From: Trichoplax adhaerens
Taxonomy: Eukaryota; Placozoa; Uniplacotomia; Trichoplacea; Trichoplacidae
Assembly (NCBI RefSeq): GCF_000150275.1
Contig: NW_002060945.1
Coordinates: forward strand, 8,143,650-8,207,649
Direction of reading: 5' to 3'
DNA: 64,000 nt
The notes beneath the pieces were generated by a model. The model worked only from the letters and a program-made list of their open reading frames with translations, ran no database searches and had not been told where the DNA came from. Below are positions 21,466 through 61,287 of the stretch, in pieces (positions within the stretch are counted from its first letter, which is position 1; each line of letters opens with the position of its first letter). The translations under genes and the position numbers were made by a program.

Positions 21466-22179
21466 ATTTTATTTATAGGCCAACAATAAATTAGTTTACC
21501 GTTTTTAATCGCCTTTCAATTGAGTGCTTCATTAATTGATTAGCTCCAAAGCTGGCGTGGAATACGTATTAACTTCCAATATCTTCCATTGGTTCAAATA
21601 GCTTGTATTCATGTAAGTACTAACATGAGGAAAAGTGACTTGTCTCCATTTTTGCCATGATCACTGCGGATTGACTGTTCACATCAATCAATCAATAGCA
21701 TCATTTCTTCATACTTGGAGTAGAATGGCCTCATGGACGGCCTCAACTTCATTACTATAGAATGCAAAGATTTTCAATTGGCATAACTGACTGTTCGATT
21801 CTTTTTTGGAGTAGTCTCTGTTATAATTATTTACTTGTAGTTGGTAGAAGTTAAAGTAAGTCATTGATTCCCATCTTGAACAGCAGCATTGTTCAATACT
21901 TTCACATTCAAGATCTCCAATTCGCTGCAATCCTTAACATTAAACCTTCTTTTCCCTTAGTGAAGGAATGATTTCGACATACTGTAATTATGTTGAGTCC
22001 ATAGACGTATAGACGTTCATTATCGTAATGTCTGGCTTATGTACGTGTATATTGTAATTATTCCCTTAAAATGATAGAAGCAAGTCGAAAATGATTATGA
22101 CTAATACTAATACAGTGTATAATAATTATACAATTAATAAGACTATTGATTCATCACCATGCAGCTACCATAATCCAAT

Positions 22180-30913
<8,734 letters not shown>

Positions 30914-32241
30914 CTTATGATTACGTATTATGTATTATCGTATATTATTACTGTATCTTATTACTTGCTTGTTGATTAGAAGGGATAACGATATCTTGGA
31001 AGCCAAATTACGGAAATTTCTGTACAAAATCGATTGTTAGTTACAAAATTACCCATTTATTGATGCCTTGTAACTACAAAATGATCAGTAATATACTTTA
31101 TCGACTGAATTATTGATATTCATTGGCACGTGTTTTTAATTATTTCGGTTATTGGAAGTTGTCGTGCATATTGTTAGTCCTAGTTTATACAGAAGGTCCA
31201 GATAATAATGACGTATCGTATTTTTTAATTCAACCCAACTACCGCAACATTGGTATTATGTATCAAGAGCGACAATTGTATGAAGATTAAAGAACCTTTA
31301 TTAATTGCTTCAAATTAATATGTGTGTGTGACGGAGTACAGACTCCGTAAATTAATTGTAGCGTTAGTTTTAGTAATTAGTAATTAAGATTTTATTAATT
31401 GTTAATAACCTTTATTTATTAGGTATTCGATAATTGTAACGTTCTTGGTAGTCTAGTTATACTTGTTGTAGACTCTGTGCAGAATAGTGTATTTACAGGT
31501 GAGGTGACAACTAGTATTCACACATAGTAATTTCTGTTACTTTGTGCCGAGCCTTTGATTGTTAATTGGCTCTTAATTAGTTAGTAGCTCATTAGTGTTG
31601 TTTACGCCGTCTGCCATACTGAACCATATAGACAGTCGGCTATACGAAAGCTATATATTTTTAGGGTTATTTATCTAAGCTGTGCACCGAGTGCAACCGA
31701 GCTAGGGTATATAAAGCCCGGTGCTCTCATTAGCTATTGAGTTGACGATTGACCGTGTAGTGTACGCTTGTAGATGCGTATGTGCCCATACGCACTTGTA
31801 GATAGAGTAGTCTTGGATGTCAAGACTACCTTTATTTAATAAACTATTTTAAAAGCCTAAGTCTAGTCTACACTTAGCTCGTTGGGGGCATATTTGGCTG
31901 TTGTAGCCTTAGTATTCGTACAGATTCAAAGACCCAGGTTTCCTTGTTGTGGGCTGAACCCGACAGTGTGTAACTTCCTATCTGCAGTTACCTTGATATT
32001 TAAAAGTTATGTTGTTCTTTAACTTCTATACAACTAGAAGCAATATGGTGAAGTTTGTAGCCTTTAAAAGAAAAGCTTATGATAAATGGCTATAAAACAT
32101 GTATTTATCGGTTCGAAATACACATCAATTGTCTACACAAAAAACTAATTAATTTTAAATATATAAACTTCGCTTTAAGTAAATTCAGTACATTACGCTC
32201 TATACAGATCGTAAATACAATAGACATAGCTTAACAGTTTA
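30914..32241. other. Convergent spacer between ABCC copies C and D
   Basis: The 3' ends of copy C (+) and copy D (-) face each other here, so this stretch carries both 3' UTR/polyadenylation regions. A solo LTR occupies 31327-31965. No coding region was seen. Confidence 0.6.
31327..31965 (+). mobile_element. Solo LTR, probably Ty3/gypsy-type
   Basis: The element begins TG(ACGGAGTACAGACTCCG), with a short inverted repeat CGGAGT/ACTCCG, and ends CCGACA. It is flanked on both sides by GTGTG (31322-31326 and 31966-31970), a 5-bp target-site duplication. Inside, in LTR order, lie a TATA box TATATAAA (31708-31715) in GC-rich surroundings and an AATAAA polyadenylation signal (31838-31843). No primer-binding site, gag or pol follows, so it is a solo LTR left by recombination. 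The left boundary is uncertain by two bases because it sits in a TG repeat (start at 31325 or 31327). Confidence 0.7.
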
Positions 32242-42712
<10,471 letters not shown>

Positions 42713-45598
42713 TTTCTAGCAGGTGTCTACAATCTTAAGCTTGACAGTGAAGAAAAAGATATTCTATGAACCCATTAAAACGGCATCCATTGGACTGAAA
42801 ATTTCTCTCTGCAGTAGCTGCTACCATGGGCCAGAAATGGATGAAAGAAGACATTCAGGTCAGCCTAATGCTAACAAAGGTTATACTGAGATACTAATCG
42901 TGTTGCATTGATTGAAGCCAATCGCGCAGATGCCAATCGTACAGGTATCAGGTATGATACCGCCCGACTACGAACTATAGCGCGGACATACGGACACTGG
43001 ACAAGGCTACTGCATACAGGTAGGAATGGAATTCAGCAAAGTTTGCACGCATCTTCCAGCAGGTAGTAGTCAAAGTTTCCGTTTGTCCAGTGTCCAGTGC
43101 AGCGCAAACAGTACCATAGTACCTGAGATCAGAGTGGAACTTTACTTCGCTGATTGCACCCAGCGTGGACAATAATTATAAATTAATTAATTATTTTCTT
43201 AGAAGCAAGTGGAGACACCGATGAGCTGATGATTGCAGACTTGTTGCGGATTACTGAAGTAGATAGCAATTCAGAATGACAGATCGGCAGGATGTCCCTT
43301 AATTTACAAATTGCAAAAATACTCCAAGCAAACAGTACTATAGTACCAGAGATCAGAGTAGAACTAGCTTTACGTCATGGATTGCACCCAGGATAGACAA
43401 TAATGATAAGCAAGTGGAGACAATGCTGCGCTGATGATTGCAGACATATTGCAGATTACTGGAGTAGATAAATTTAGAATGACAGATTGGCAGGATGTCC
43501 CTTAATTTACAAATTGCAAAAATACTCCAAGCAAACAGTACCATAGTACCAGAGATTAGAGTAGAACTAGTTTTACGTCATTGATTGCACGCAGGATAGA
43601 CAATAATGATAAGCAAGTGGAGACACTGCTGCGCTGATGATTGCAGACATGTTGCAGATTACTAGAGTAGATAAATTCAGAATGACAGATAGGTAGGATG
43701 TCCTTAATTTACAAATTGCAAAAGTACTCCAAGCAAACAGTACCATAGTACCAGAGAATAGAGTAGAACTAGTTTTACGCCATTGATTGCACCTAGCATA
43801 GACAATAATTATAAGTAACTGGAGACCTGCTGCGCTGGTGATTGCAGACATGTTGCAGATTACTGGAGTAGAAAAATTCAGAATGACAGATAGGCAGGAT
43901 GTCCTTAATTTACAAATTGCAAAAGTACTCCAAGTCCAAGCAAACAGTACCATGGTACCAGAGATCAGAGTGGAACTAGTTTTACGTCATTGATTGCACC
44001 CAGCTTAGACAATAATTATAAGCAACTGGAGACACTGCTGCGCTGATGATTGTACGCATGTTGCAAATTACTTATCGACAATAATTATAAGCAGCTGGAG
44101 ACACTGCTGCGCTGATGATCATGATTGCAGACATATTGCAGATTACTAGAGCAGATAAATTCAGAATGACAGACGAGCAGGATGTCCGTAAATTTACAAA
44201 TTGCAAAATACAGTACTCCAAGCAAACAGTAGTTACAGTACAGTACTGTAGTAGTAGATCAGAGTAGAACTTTGTGTCATTGATTGCACCCAGCATAGAC
44301 AATAATTGTTATCAACTGGAGACACCGCTGCGCTGATGATTGCAGACATGTTGCAGATTACTGGAGTAGATAAATTCAGAATGACAGATAAGCAGGATGT
44401 CCATTAACCTTAATTTACAAATTGCAACATACCCCAAGCGGTCCAAGCAAACAGTAGCTACAGTACCATAGTACCACATCAGAGTAGAACTTCGCGTCAT
44501 TGATTGCACCCAGCATCGACAATAATTATAAGCAGTTGGAAACACCGCTGCGCTGATGATTGCAGACATGTTGCAGATTACTAGAGTGCATAACGATTCA
44601 GAGAGGCAGATTGGCAGAATGTCCCTTTTTTTAATTTATAAATTGCAAAATACTCCAAGCAAACAGTAGCCACAGTACCATAATACCAGATCAGAATGGA
44701 ACTTTACGCCATTGATTACACCCTGCATAGACAATAATTATAAGCAACTGGAGACACTGCTGTGCTGATGATTGCAGACATGTTGTAGATTACTGGAGTA
44801 GATAATTTCAGAACGACAAATTGGCAGGATGTCCCTTAATTTAAATTTATAAATTACGAAACACTCCAAGCAAACAGTAGTTACAGTACCATAGTACCAG
44901 ATCAGAGTAGAACTTTACGTCATTGATTGCACCCAGCATAAACAATAATTATAAGCAACTGGAGACACCGCTGCGCTGATGATTGCAAACATGTTGCAGA
45001 TTACTGGAGTAGATAAATTCAGAATGACATTTTGGCAGGATGTCCCTTAATTTACAAATTACAAAATACTTCAAACAAACAGTAGTTACAATACCATAGT
45101 ACCAGATCAGAGTGGAACTTTACGTCATTGATTGCACCCAGCATCGACAATAATTATAAGCAACTAGAGACACTGATGCGCTGATGATTGCAGACATGTT
45201 GTGGATTACTGGTGTAGATAAATTCAGAATGACAGATTCACAGGATGCCCCTTAATTTACAAATTGCAAAATACGCCAAGTAAACAGTACAACAGTATCA
45301 TAGTACAGTATCAGAGATCAGAGTGGAACTTTACGTCACTGATTGCACCCAGCATAGACTATACTGTAATTAAAAGCAACTGGAGATACCGCTGTGCTAA
45401 TGATTGCAGACATGTTGCAGATTACTGGAAAGCATAACAATTCAGAGTGACAGATAGGCAGGATGTCCCTTAATGTATAAATTACAAAATACTCCAAGCA
45501 AAACAGCTTTTCCATTTGTTGAGGAAAAAACTGTTTTCGTACTCGTCTCAAGAGTGGTTCCAATTGATAAGGAATCAAATCAATCGTCATTAGCTGTG
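42713..45598. promoter_or_regulatory. Divergent promoter region of ABCC copies D and E
   Basis: The ATG codons of copy D (minus, 42712) and copy E (plus, 45599) point away from each other across 2.9 kb with no gene between them. Both promoters should lie here. Most of it (about 43106-45500) is a satellite array; unique sequence remains at about 42713-43105 next to copy D, and only about 100 bp next to copy E. The assignment as a promoter rests on gene layout, not on identified core elements. Confidence 0.5.
43106..45500. repeat. Satellite array, about twelve units of 201-220 bp
   Basis: The anchor GATTGCAGACATGTTGCAG (with variants) recurs at 43231, 43436, 43639, 43840, 44048, 44123, 44338, 44558, 44770, 44981, 45186 and 45402. 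Spacing is 201-220 bp except for one short 75-bp unit at 44048-44123. Each unit also has GGCAGGATGTCCCTTAATTT, ACTCCAAGCAAACAGTA, GTACCAGATCAGAGTGGAAC, TTTACGTCATTGATTGCACC and GACAATAATTATAAGCAACT. Units are imperfect, with small indels. The open reading frames running through it on the minus strand (for example ICHSEFIYSSNLQ) are by-products of the repeat, not genes. The array is not CRISPR-like: there are no unique spacers. Confidence 0.9.
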
Positions 45599-54303
<8,705 letters not shown>

Positions 54304-56640
54304 TATCTTATTGTTAATAATATTATGTTGGCGATTTCAATTATGGCGTAACTGTAATACCAGTCACGTCACAGCTTCATAGTGATGAATATGGTACAAT
54401 GTACTCGTATTCAAATTAAAGCGATAGCTTATGGAGCCTATTATGGTCTATGAAATATTCATAATTTTTACCATTTTGTTTCTGCATCTATCATATGTAG
54501 ACACATTACGTAGTCTTAGTGGCTTATAGTAATATTCTCAAGTACTGATTGATGATTTTACAAGATTACAACATCATATTATAATTATTAAATGCAATAC
54601 TATCGGAGATATTTAACTCATTATAATTGCTCAAGTCAGTATACGTATCAGAGGCAAGTGTACAGTACTGCCTCGTAATCATTGTATTCTAATGAAGAAC
54701 AATTTTTAAAAATCTGTTTAATTTTATCAATACTATATACTGTTCTGTTTTTACGTATTGAGTTATACTCTGCGAGTAAAATTTGTAACTGGCTTTATTA
54801 TTACAAATGCCGGGTATTTATAGATATTCTAGCTCACACCTTTTTGCCTGTTTGCGTCGTGGTATTAAACACTGATACCTAATTACTAACTGTTAGAGCT
54901 ATCGTTTACTTTACAGCATATGGTTATCTATAGTAAATGATCAGTCTGCCTTTTACAATATAATCACGAACGGTCTTACAAGGTGTAGTAGTTTCAGCTA
55001 ATTACAGTAGTAATTGAAGTACGGTAGCATTACGAAGTAGAATAGTCTACTATGCTGATCCTGTGTAGCGTTAGAGATTTGCTTAATTTTAATAACTCAG
55101 ATTTTGAGTTGGACGATTGTGAACCTAAGAGGTTTCAAAACCCAAGCACTACACAAGGCTACAATACAGTCATCGTATTACAAATACTTATATAGATGAT
55201 ATTCTAATCATTTAGTTAACGCTCTATCTAATAGCTAATGTAACATATATCGTTTATCTATAACAAACCTTAGCAAATAATATTAAAAGTTTAATCCATA
55301 TCTTTTTCATATGTATTGTGCTATAATTACGTTACTCCAAAATTTTTACAGTACAAATGCGATAAAAATAATATAACGTAAAGTTTTTAGAATACCATAT
55401 AGTGAAAGAATTGAAAGAATGCAAATATTAGAATTCTTTAAAACTTTTAGTGAATGTAGATTGCAGTAAACGATATTTATCGCATAGAAATTAAATTAGT
55501 ACTTGAGCTACTGTAGGAACACTATCATCGCTGATCAGAAATGACGACGTACTGCTATAACTAATATAGGCGTTACATTTATTCAACAGTAGTTTAACGG
55601 CATTGTCTACATCGCTTTTAAGTGCTTAATTTACTCGCAAAAGTTTAAAATAGCCTAAAGAATCTATGAGGATAACGTAAAGGCATACAAACACAACAGT
55701 AATTGAGAATAGGCAACTTAATAATTCGGCACGTGGGAAGGTTATCTGTCTTGATGCCTTCGAAAGATCTTTGAAGATTAGTCTTCAAAATAATCAAGCA
55801 ATTATAGATAGAAATTTAGAAAATAGGGCGATACAGAGTATATTCAATCTTTAGTAGTTTTACATCTTGCAGATTTTCAACTGATAGAAACTACAAAGCT
55901 GTGTACAGGAATTTAATTTAATAACGTTAATTAACAATTCTTGAAATTACCAGTAATATAAGTCAATATTAAATTCTATATCATTTTCACTGAATTATGA
56001 AGCTTGATTATCTATGTAATTGTGAACGATATAAAACATTTTTTAGTGGATTCCAAATATTGAAATGCTACCATTCAAGTAATTGCTGTCAATTAATAAA
56101 AGTAATGCAATCATTAATCAAAAAGCTTCGTGATAGTATCAAGAAGGAACAGATAGATATCTAAGGACTCACAGCTTAGGTACGAGAAATGTTATTCCAA
56201 TGTATATAGATAAGAAATAAGGGGAAAAGTGCAACTTGATTTTTTATCATATTCGACGAAATGAATATATATTCTAAACATGGAAGCAATATACGTGTAG
56301 GTATACTAAAGAAATCTTTAGCTTTTGGGGTAGGACTATGGTAATTACCGTAGCTATTAGTATTATATCATTCTTGCAATTATCACTACAGTTGTACCGT
56401 CATTAAAAACAGCTAAATAATATTGAGAGCAATATACTATCTTGATATAACAACAAGAATGATTGTCACAGAAAACTCTTTAAGATATTTTTGTAATAAT
56501 TAAATAAGGAACATAAGGTTCATAAAGGAAGTATAAATCAATTATAAATCAACAATGAGTAACAAAAAATTTTAGCTGGTACAATTTGTATAGCAGTCAT
56601 GGAGATACAATACTGACGATAGAATAAGATGTTTAGGAAT
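54304..56640. other. Intergenic stretch downstream of copy E
   Basis: About 2.3 kb, AT-rich. I see no exon with homology, no tRNA and no ordered repeat. It probably includes the 3' UTR of copy E. Confidence 0.5.
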
Positions 56641-56646
56641 GATTGC

Positions 56647-57190
56647 TTATGCCATGTTTAATAAATTTTTGATAGAGCAAAATATCAAATTGCGATTGGA
56701 ATCATTATATATCATGTCAACGAAGGGATTAGATTCCACGATCAATCCGAACACAATATGCAACGCTGCAACTATCGATCTGTAGCTGAGATTGCAATAT
56801 AATACTTTGTAGTTTATTGATATTTTATCCAATTTCTTGAACGTAACATCAGGAGTAGAAATGATACTGGAACTTGAAATCAATTCAGTATTACTACTCT
56901 TTCATTCTGACGATATCAAATTTGATATCAATTCTATAAGCTAGAAATGCAATGAAACTACTGTATATTATAGATGATGCCATGTAAGCATTAAAATATT
57001 TTTCTTTACCATTTTAAAACACGCTACGATAAATAAATGGTAAAAATATGGACTGCTAAATTGATGAAATAGATGAAATAGCAAATAAACTACAAAAATG
57101 ATCGAGAACGAATACAAGATACTAGTTAGCATAGTACAGTTGATAAAGATAGTAGCAGAAGAGTGAATGTATTATTTCTCATGGGTTAAT
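56647..57190 (-). pseudogene. Possible decayed rhodopsin-type GPCR fragments
   Basis: Read on the minus strand, about 57182-57030 gives a stretch with in-frame stops resembling transmembrane helices 6-7: TLLLLSLSTVLC, then FIYFINLAVHIFTIYLS, compare the family pattern NxAVNPxIYxxLS. Further down, 56883-56647 is open and ends ...ESNPFVDMIYNDSNRNLIF, which recalls an NPxxY helix 7 with Tyr changed to Asp. Stops and frame changes separate the pieces. Placozoans carry very many such receptors in clusters, so a dead copy is reasonable, but the match is by eye and weak. It may be chance hydrophobic sequence. Confidence 0.25.
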
Positions 57191-57446
57191 AACAGTCATT
57201 AAAGTTCACTATTAATTTATGCTTGGACAAAAATACAAAAGAAACACAAATACTTATAAGATGTAGAACAGTAAATTTAAAATATTGATGATACAATTAT
57301 TAATATCTGGGGATTTCTTGATTTATGACTAACACTAAATTACTAAAAGCTTGAATCCTGTGGTTTGCTAAAAGAGACTTGAACTTTCAAGAAAATGACA
57401 AACTGAATGGATCCTAGTGACCAAAGCAGCACTCAATCGCATTGAT

Positions 57447-58468
57447 TTATTGGAATAAAGATGGCGATAGTTTTTCTTTGGATGCAGGGGGTTCACCCGA
57501 ACAACATAAGTATTTCCCGTTATTCTCGAAATCAGTTAAGTTCTTCATGACTTTTTTCAACTCTGGAGCCTTGTAAATTTTTTTGACAGGTCCAGTCGTC
57601 AATCGAACAGCATTGGTAGAAGCCTGTAACATTTGATCAAATGTACGAAATTTCTCTTTTTTCATAACAAGCTTTTCACCAGTGTGATGTTTATCACCAT
57701 TTCGATATAAAATTACGCTAATAGGCTTGTCCATTTGAGTGCCAAATTTCTCTTTTCCAAGTGCACTGGCCACAACTGGTTTATCTGATTTGGAAACGTT
57801 ACTTTTATTCACAGCAAAATCGCGCGATTGGCTGCTTGTACTGCCGGTATAATCCACCATATTTTCCCTTCCAGCCTTTCCAAGGCCCTTCCCGGAATCA
57901 TCGAAGCGATTTTTATGGCTTCCCTATTGTATCAACGACAATAATAGTGGTTAGTACCAATTTAATACAAGGACTCATTTCAAGCTAAAGTTAGAACATT
58001 ATAGCAATGTATAACATCAAATTATTTACAACTATTTGGGCCTGATCATTGGTTTGCTAGCAAAATCGGTAGTAGTGGGGCGGATCACAAAATTATTGCA
58101 TCTACGTACGCTAATCTCAGTTTATTAATGTAAGTACGGTAATCTGAAAGATGCGATACTATAATTTTTAAATCTGTCCGTTGAATTTTTAGAGATAAAA
58201 AGAGGTAAAATCGTATTGATAAGTGCTCCATCGCTCAAGACGGCTAGTATCGTTGATTCCTCCATCCTGTTTACTGTAGAAAACATGCCAGGCCTTAAAA
58301 GAAAGCTTGCGGTAGGAAAAGTAATAACACAGTAAAATAAAATGATGTTCATCTTGAGCTAATTGCAGGAAAAACCCCTTCATAGGATAAAATTTTTAAT
58401 GCTCTTACAGTATATTTAGACGAGTCCGTTAAGCGACTAGTCACATCTTGAGATTTCTTACTCGCCAT
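57447..58468 (-). CDS. Apicortin-like protein (partial p25-alpha motif + doublecortin domain)
   Basis: Two exons: 58409-58468 (ATG to SSKYT, 60 nt) and 57447-57923 (GSHKNRF... to TAA), joined in phase 0 by a 485-bp GTAAGA...ATAG intron. The product is 178 residues. Residues about 11-45 form the conserved C-terminal p25-alpha/TPPP motif, SRLTDSSKYTGSHKNRF followed by DDSGKGLGKAGREN. Residues about 88-165 form a DCX domain: KPISVILYRNGDKH, GEKLVMKKEKFRTFDQML, LTTGPVKKIY and a NGKYLCCSGE ending. This pairing defines apicortin, a microtubule-associated protein type described from apicomplexans and Trichoplax. Both parts bind or stabilise tubulin in their families, so a cytoskeletal role is likely. 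The EF-hand-like N-terminal part of full-length TPPP is absent, as expected for apicortin. The splice falls inside the p25-alpha motif, which strongly supports joining the two exons. Confidence 0.88.
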
Positions 58469-59863
58469 TTTTGTTGTTGTATGTGTATTTTTCTTCTGTT
58501 GTTTTGCAAGTAGATCTGATCGGTTTCGCTGTATGTCGGCTGCAATGTTGTCTTATACTTATAGTAGCAAGCTAGGCTTTTATAACCATATCACTGGCTG
58601 AAATTATTCAACCAATAAGCGAATATAGGTAATAGGATTTATTAAAATCAGAATTTCATTTAACGCTAATTAATTATGCATCTGCATACAGGCGCTGAAG
58701 TTACCATGGCAACGTTGCAAGAGGAAGTTCTATCTGCTACATGAATGGTTATGTCTAAATGTTTTCCCTTTATGTTGGTCTTGGTAACATTATTTGTTAG
58801 CTAACAGTGTAATTGATCAATTAATGATGATGACTGATACAATTTTATGGTCTTGTGTATTATTATAATTGAATCATTCAAAAATAACTTGAAATGATAA
58901 TGGAGATTTAAAGTGAAGCATTGTATTACAATGATTATTTTCTACAATTGTAAATCTACTCTATAGTTGATGATACAAGTAGCACCTTAATAGTCTCTTT
59001 CCTGTTTACAATAGTAATACATCTTGAAGAAGTACCGCTCCAATAGCAAACAAGCTTTAACTATTGTTGTTGTTGTTATAACATCCAATGACGAGCGATG
59101 TCAAAGGTTGCCATTATTTCCATCTGGTTTTATGCATATGTATTGAACTATTATTATTCTAGTAGATCGTAATGACATGTTGTTCCATCATCTACTTAAA
59201 CAACAATACATATGATGTAAAGTTATGTTGAGCTCAGCTTTGAAGTAGAACTTTGTTCAGCTGGATAATATCAATTTTAATTACATTATTAAAATAATTT
59301 ATTCACGGGCTAGCCGTTAAGTATCATATCTATCTGTCTTATAATGCAACTCTTTTCAAAAATTCACTGCATTTAGTATATCACAATTTATTAAAATATC
59401 CCATATAGCGATTTTCTTGCCATATACTAACGGGCATGTTCTGAGTATCCCTTAAATTAAGATCATAATGTGTAGTTAAGCTGTTAAATAAGTTATTGTT
59501 GTCAATGTGTTATGTAGAAGCGAATTAGAGATAACTTAAAAATTATACCAAAATCTAGTACTGTTGACAATAACAGGTTTATATAAGTAATGGTTGTAAT
59601 AATTCAAGTATGTTAATTTCAGCTTCGCTTACTTCTCCTAAAAATATTCCTGATAAAATATTGATTATAAATAACAGAGTTTGCATTATGTGTATGTTCT
59701 CATCAGAGATTATGAAATTGATGAAAATTAATGAAATTATCATCCAACATGAATAATGAATAATATATTTAGGTTTGAAAAACATATTTTTTTCCGAACC
59801 TACAATTAGGATCGGAAATTCTGTATTATTCAAGTCCTTAATATACTTATTTTTGATTTCTAA

Positions 59864-59980
59864 TTATTCCTCGTAGGTTTTGACTATTGCCGCAATTTCT
59901 GGTTCTAATCCTTGAATAAATTGACGTATCCGTTTCAGTAAGCCGGTTAACTGTGAAGTCGTCAGCTTGAACTTAGCCAT
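59864..59980 (-). CDS. Small open frame, 38 residues, unrecognised
   Basis: From the ATG at 59980 to the TAA at 59864-59866. The product starts MAKFKLTTSQLTGLL, continues with KRIRQFIQGLEPEIAAIV and ends KTYEE. The composition is well mixed and looks like an amphipathic helix, unlike the Ile/Tyr/Leu-rich noise in most local frames. It could be a short protein or the first exon of a longer one, but no donor before the stop is convincing. I recognise no family. Confidence 0.2.
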   Translation of the reverse strand: MAKFKLTTSQLTGLLKRIRQFIQGLEPEIAAIVKTYEE

Positions 59981-61066
59981 AGCATCTTAGATCCTTTTAC
60001 CAGAATTATTAAAAGAAATTCATGTTAAAATGCCCGACAGTAGTTATAGCCCACGTTATATTTCAAGCTGTATACAAATTCGTACAAAACGAAATGATAC
60101 TTTAATACTAAACAATGATGTTAGCAGATTAAAATGCAAAGATGTTGGTCATACGTCGATTACGTTTCATTTTATATGTAGAACAGTTTCTACAACAAGA
60201 CTAGCCCATTTTGGACTGCAACCGTAATAGACTAATATACTGGCACTGAGTATCAAATGATCTTACAGCACGTGTCAACTTTTTTGTATATTTGCGAAAA
60301 GGGCTGGAAAGTTTAGCACAAGTAGAAAAGGTAGAAGCCTGCAGCGTGCCTAAGATATAAAATATCTTGACCATGATTAATCTTATTACCAGATAAACAT
60401 ACGTCATTGCTCGTGCTACATGAAAGAGTAGGAGCATCTAGCTATTTGGAGATATTTACTAAAACCTAAAGAATGAGCGTAATATAACATTTCATGGCTA
60501 ACATAATTACATTACTTTAACGTTCAATAATGATTAATCTTAACCCTAATGAGATACTAGAAGTATGTAGATACTAAGCATACAAGATGGCAAACCTGAT
60601 AGCTAATTCACTGTCAATAACTGTACGAATGTCGGATTCTTCAAGCATCAGAAAAATTAGAATTCTATTAAAGCAGTGTTCAAAAGCCAGCTAAGGTATG
60701 TTTTGGCGTCCTTGACAAGTCTTTATCATTAGCTGTTTCAATAAGCAACTAGTATTACCTACATATGACGTCAAGATGTAAAAATATAATTTGATCAAGT
60801 TGTATATTACACTAATAAAAGCCTTTAACCATTATTATGTACGATACTGTAGTGTATGGCGACTAGACTAACAATTGATTAATGTGATGTTTCAAGAAAA
60901 GCCTATATTAATATCAAATTTGCTACAGTACGTTGTTTTTCCATTGTATATTTGCGTGTATAATGACCGATTAAAACTGAATAATTAAATATTTTTTACT
61001 ATTCTACCTAACAATGAAAGTTTACTAATGTCTCGAGTGAAAGTAGAATTTAGTTAGATGGTCCAC

Positions 61067-61287
61067 TGTTACAAATTGCCTTCTTTGTGAACGATTAACT
61101 CCTCTAGTAACTAATAACCTAACGCACTCGGGGTGCGTATAAGTAATCAATTACTCGAAAAATATTCAGTTAAAAAGTTTATTATATTGCTCGACGAGCC
61201 TTATGACTACTGAATTTCGGAACAACTAGTCGTTGGGAGCTCGCTCCTTTTATCCTCTCTGGGAGCGGCTGCTGGTACATTCTAACA
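61067..61287 (-). mobile_element. Probable short solo LTR, minus strand
   Basis: Read on the minus strand it starts TGTTAGAATGTACCAGC and ends CAATTTGTAACA, giving TGTTA/TAACA termini. In order it contains GGATAAAAGGAGCGAG (TATA-like) and AATAAACTTTTTAACTG (polyadenylation signal). The higher GC content of its promoter part stands out from the surroundings. No target-site duplication is visible (TCCAC and AACTG flank it), which lowers confidence. Confidence 0.5.

Larger units (their letters stand above)
19183..22179. other. Spacer between ABCC copies B and C
   Basis: No gene is supported. It contains palindromic CAGTA/TACTG repeats around 20028-20136, a 523-bp tandem duplication at 20413-21465, and about 700 bp upstream of the copy C ATG that should include its promoter. 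Open frames inside the duplication are not conserved between its two units, so they are not counted as genes. Confidence 0.6.

Noticed and set aside
43353-44569. Minus-strand open frames of 63-126 residues with recurring peptide (RDILPICHSEFIYSSN)
   Set aside because: The frames arise from the tandem repeat unit, are interrupted at random between units and have no splice context.
43200-45460. Regularly spaced repeats resembling a CRISPR array
   Set aside because: Whole 201-220 bp units are repeated, with no short conserved repeat separated by unique spacers, and the genome is eukaryotic. It is a satellite array.
58125-58383. Open frames between the two apicortin exons (ASFLLRPGMFSTVN...)
   Set aside because: Direct splicing of the flanking exons restores the p25-alpha motif exactly, so this sequence is intron.
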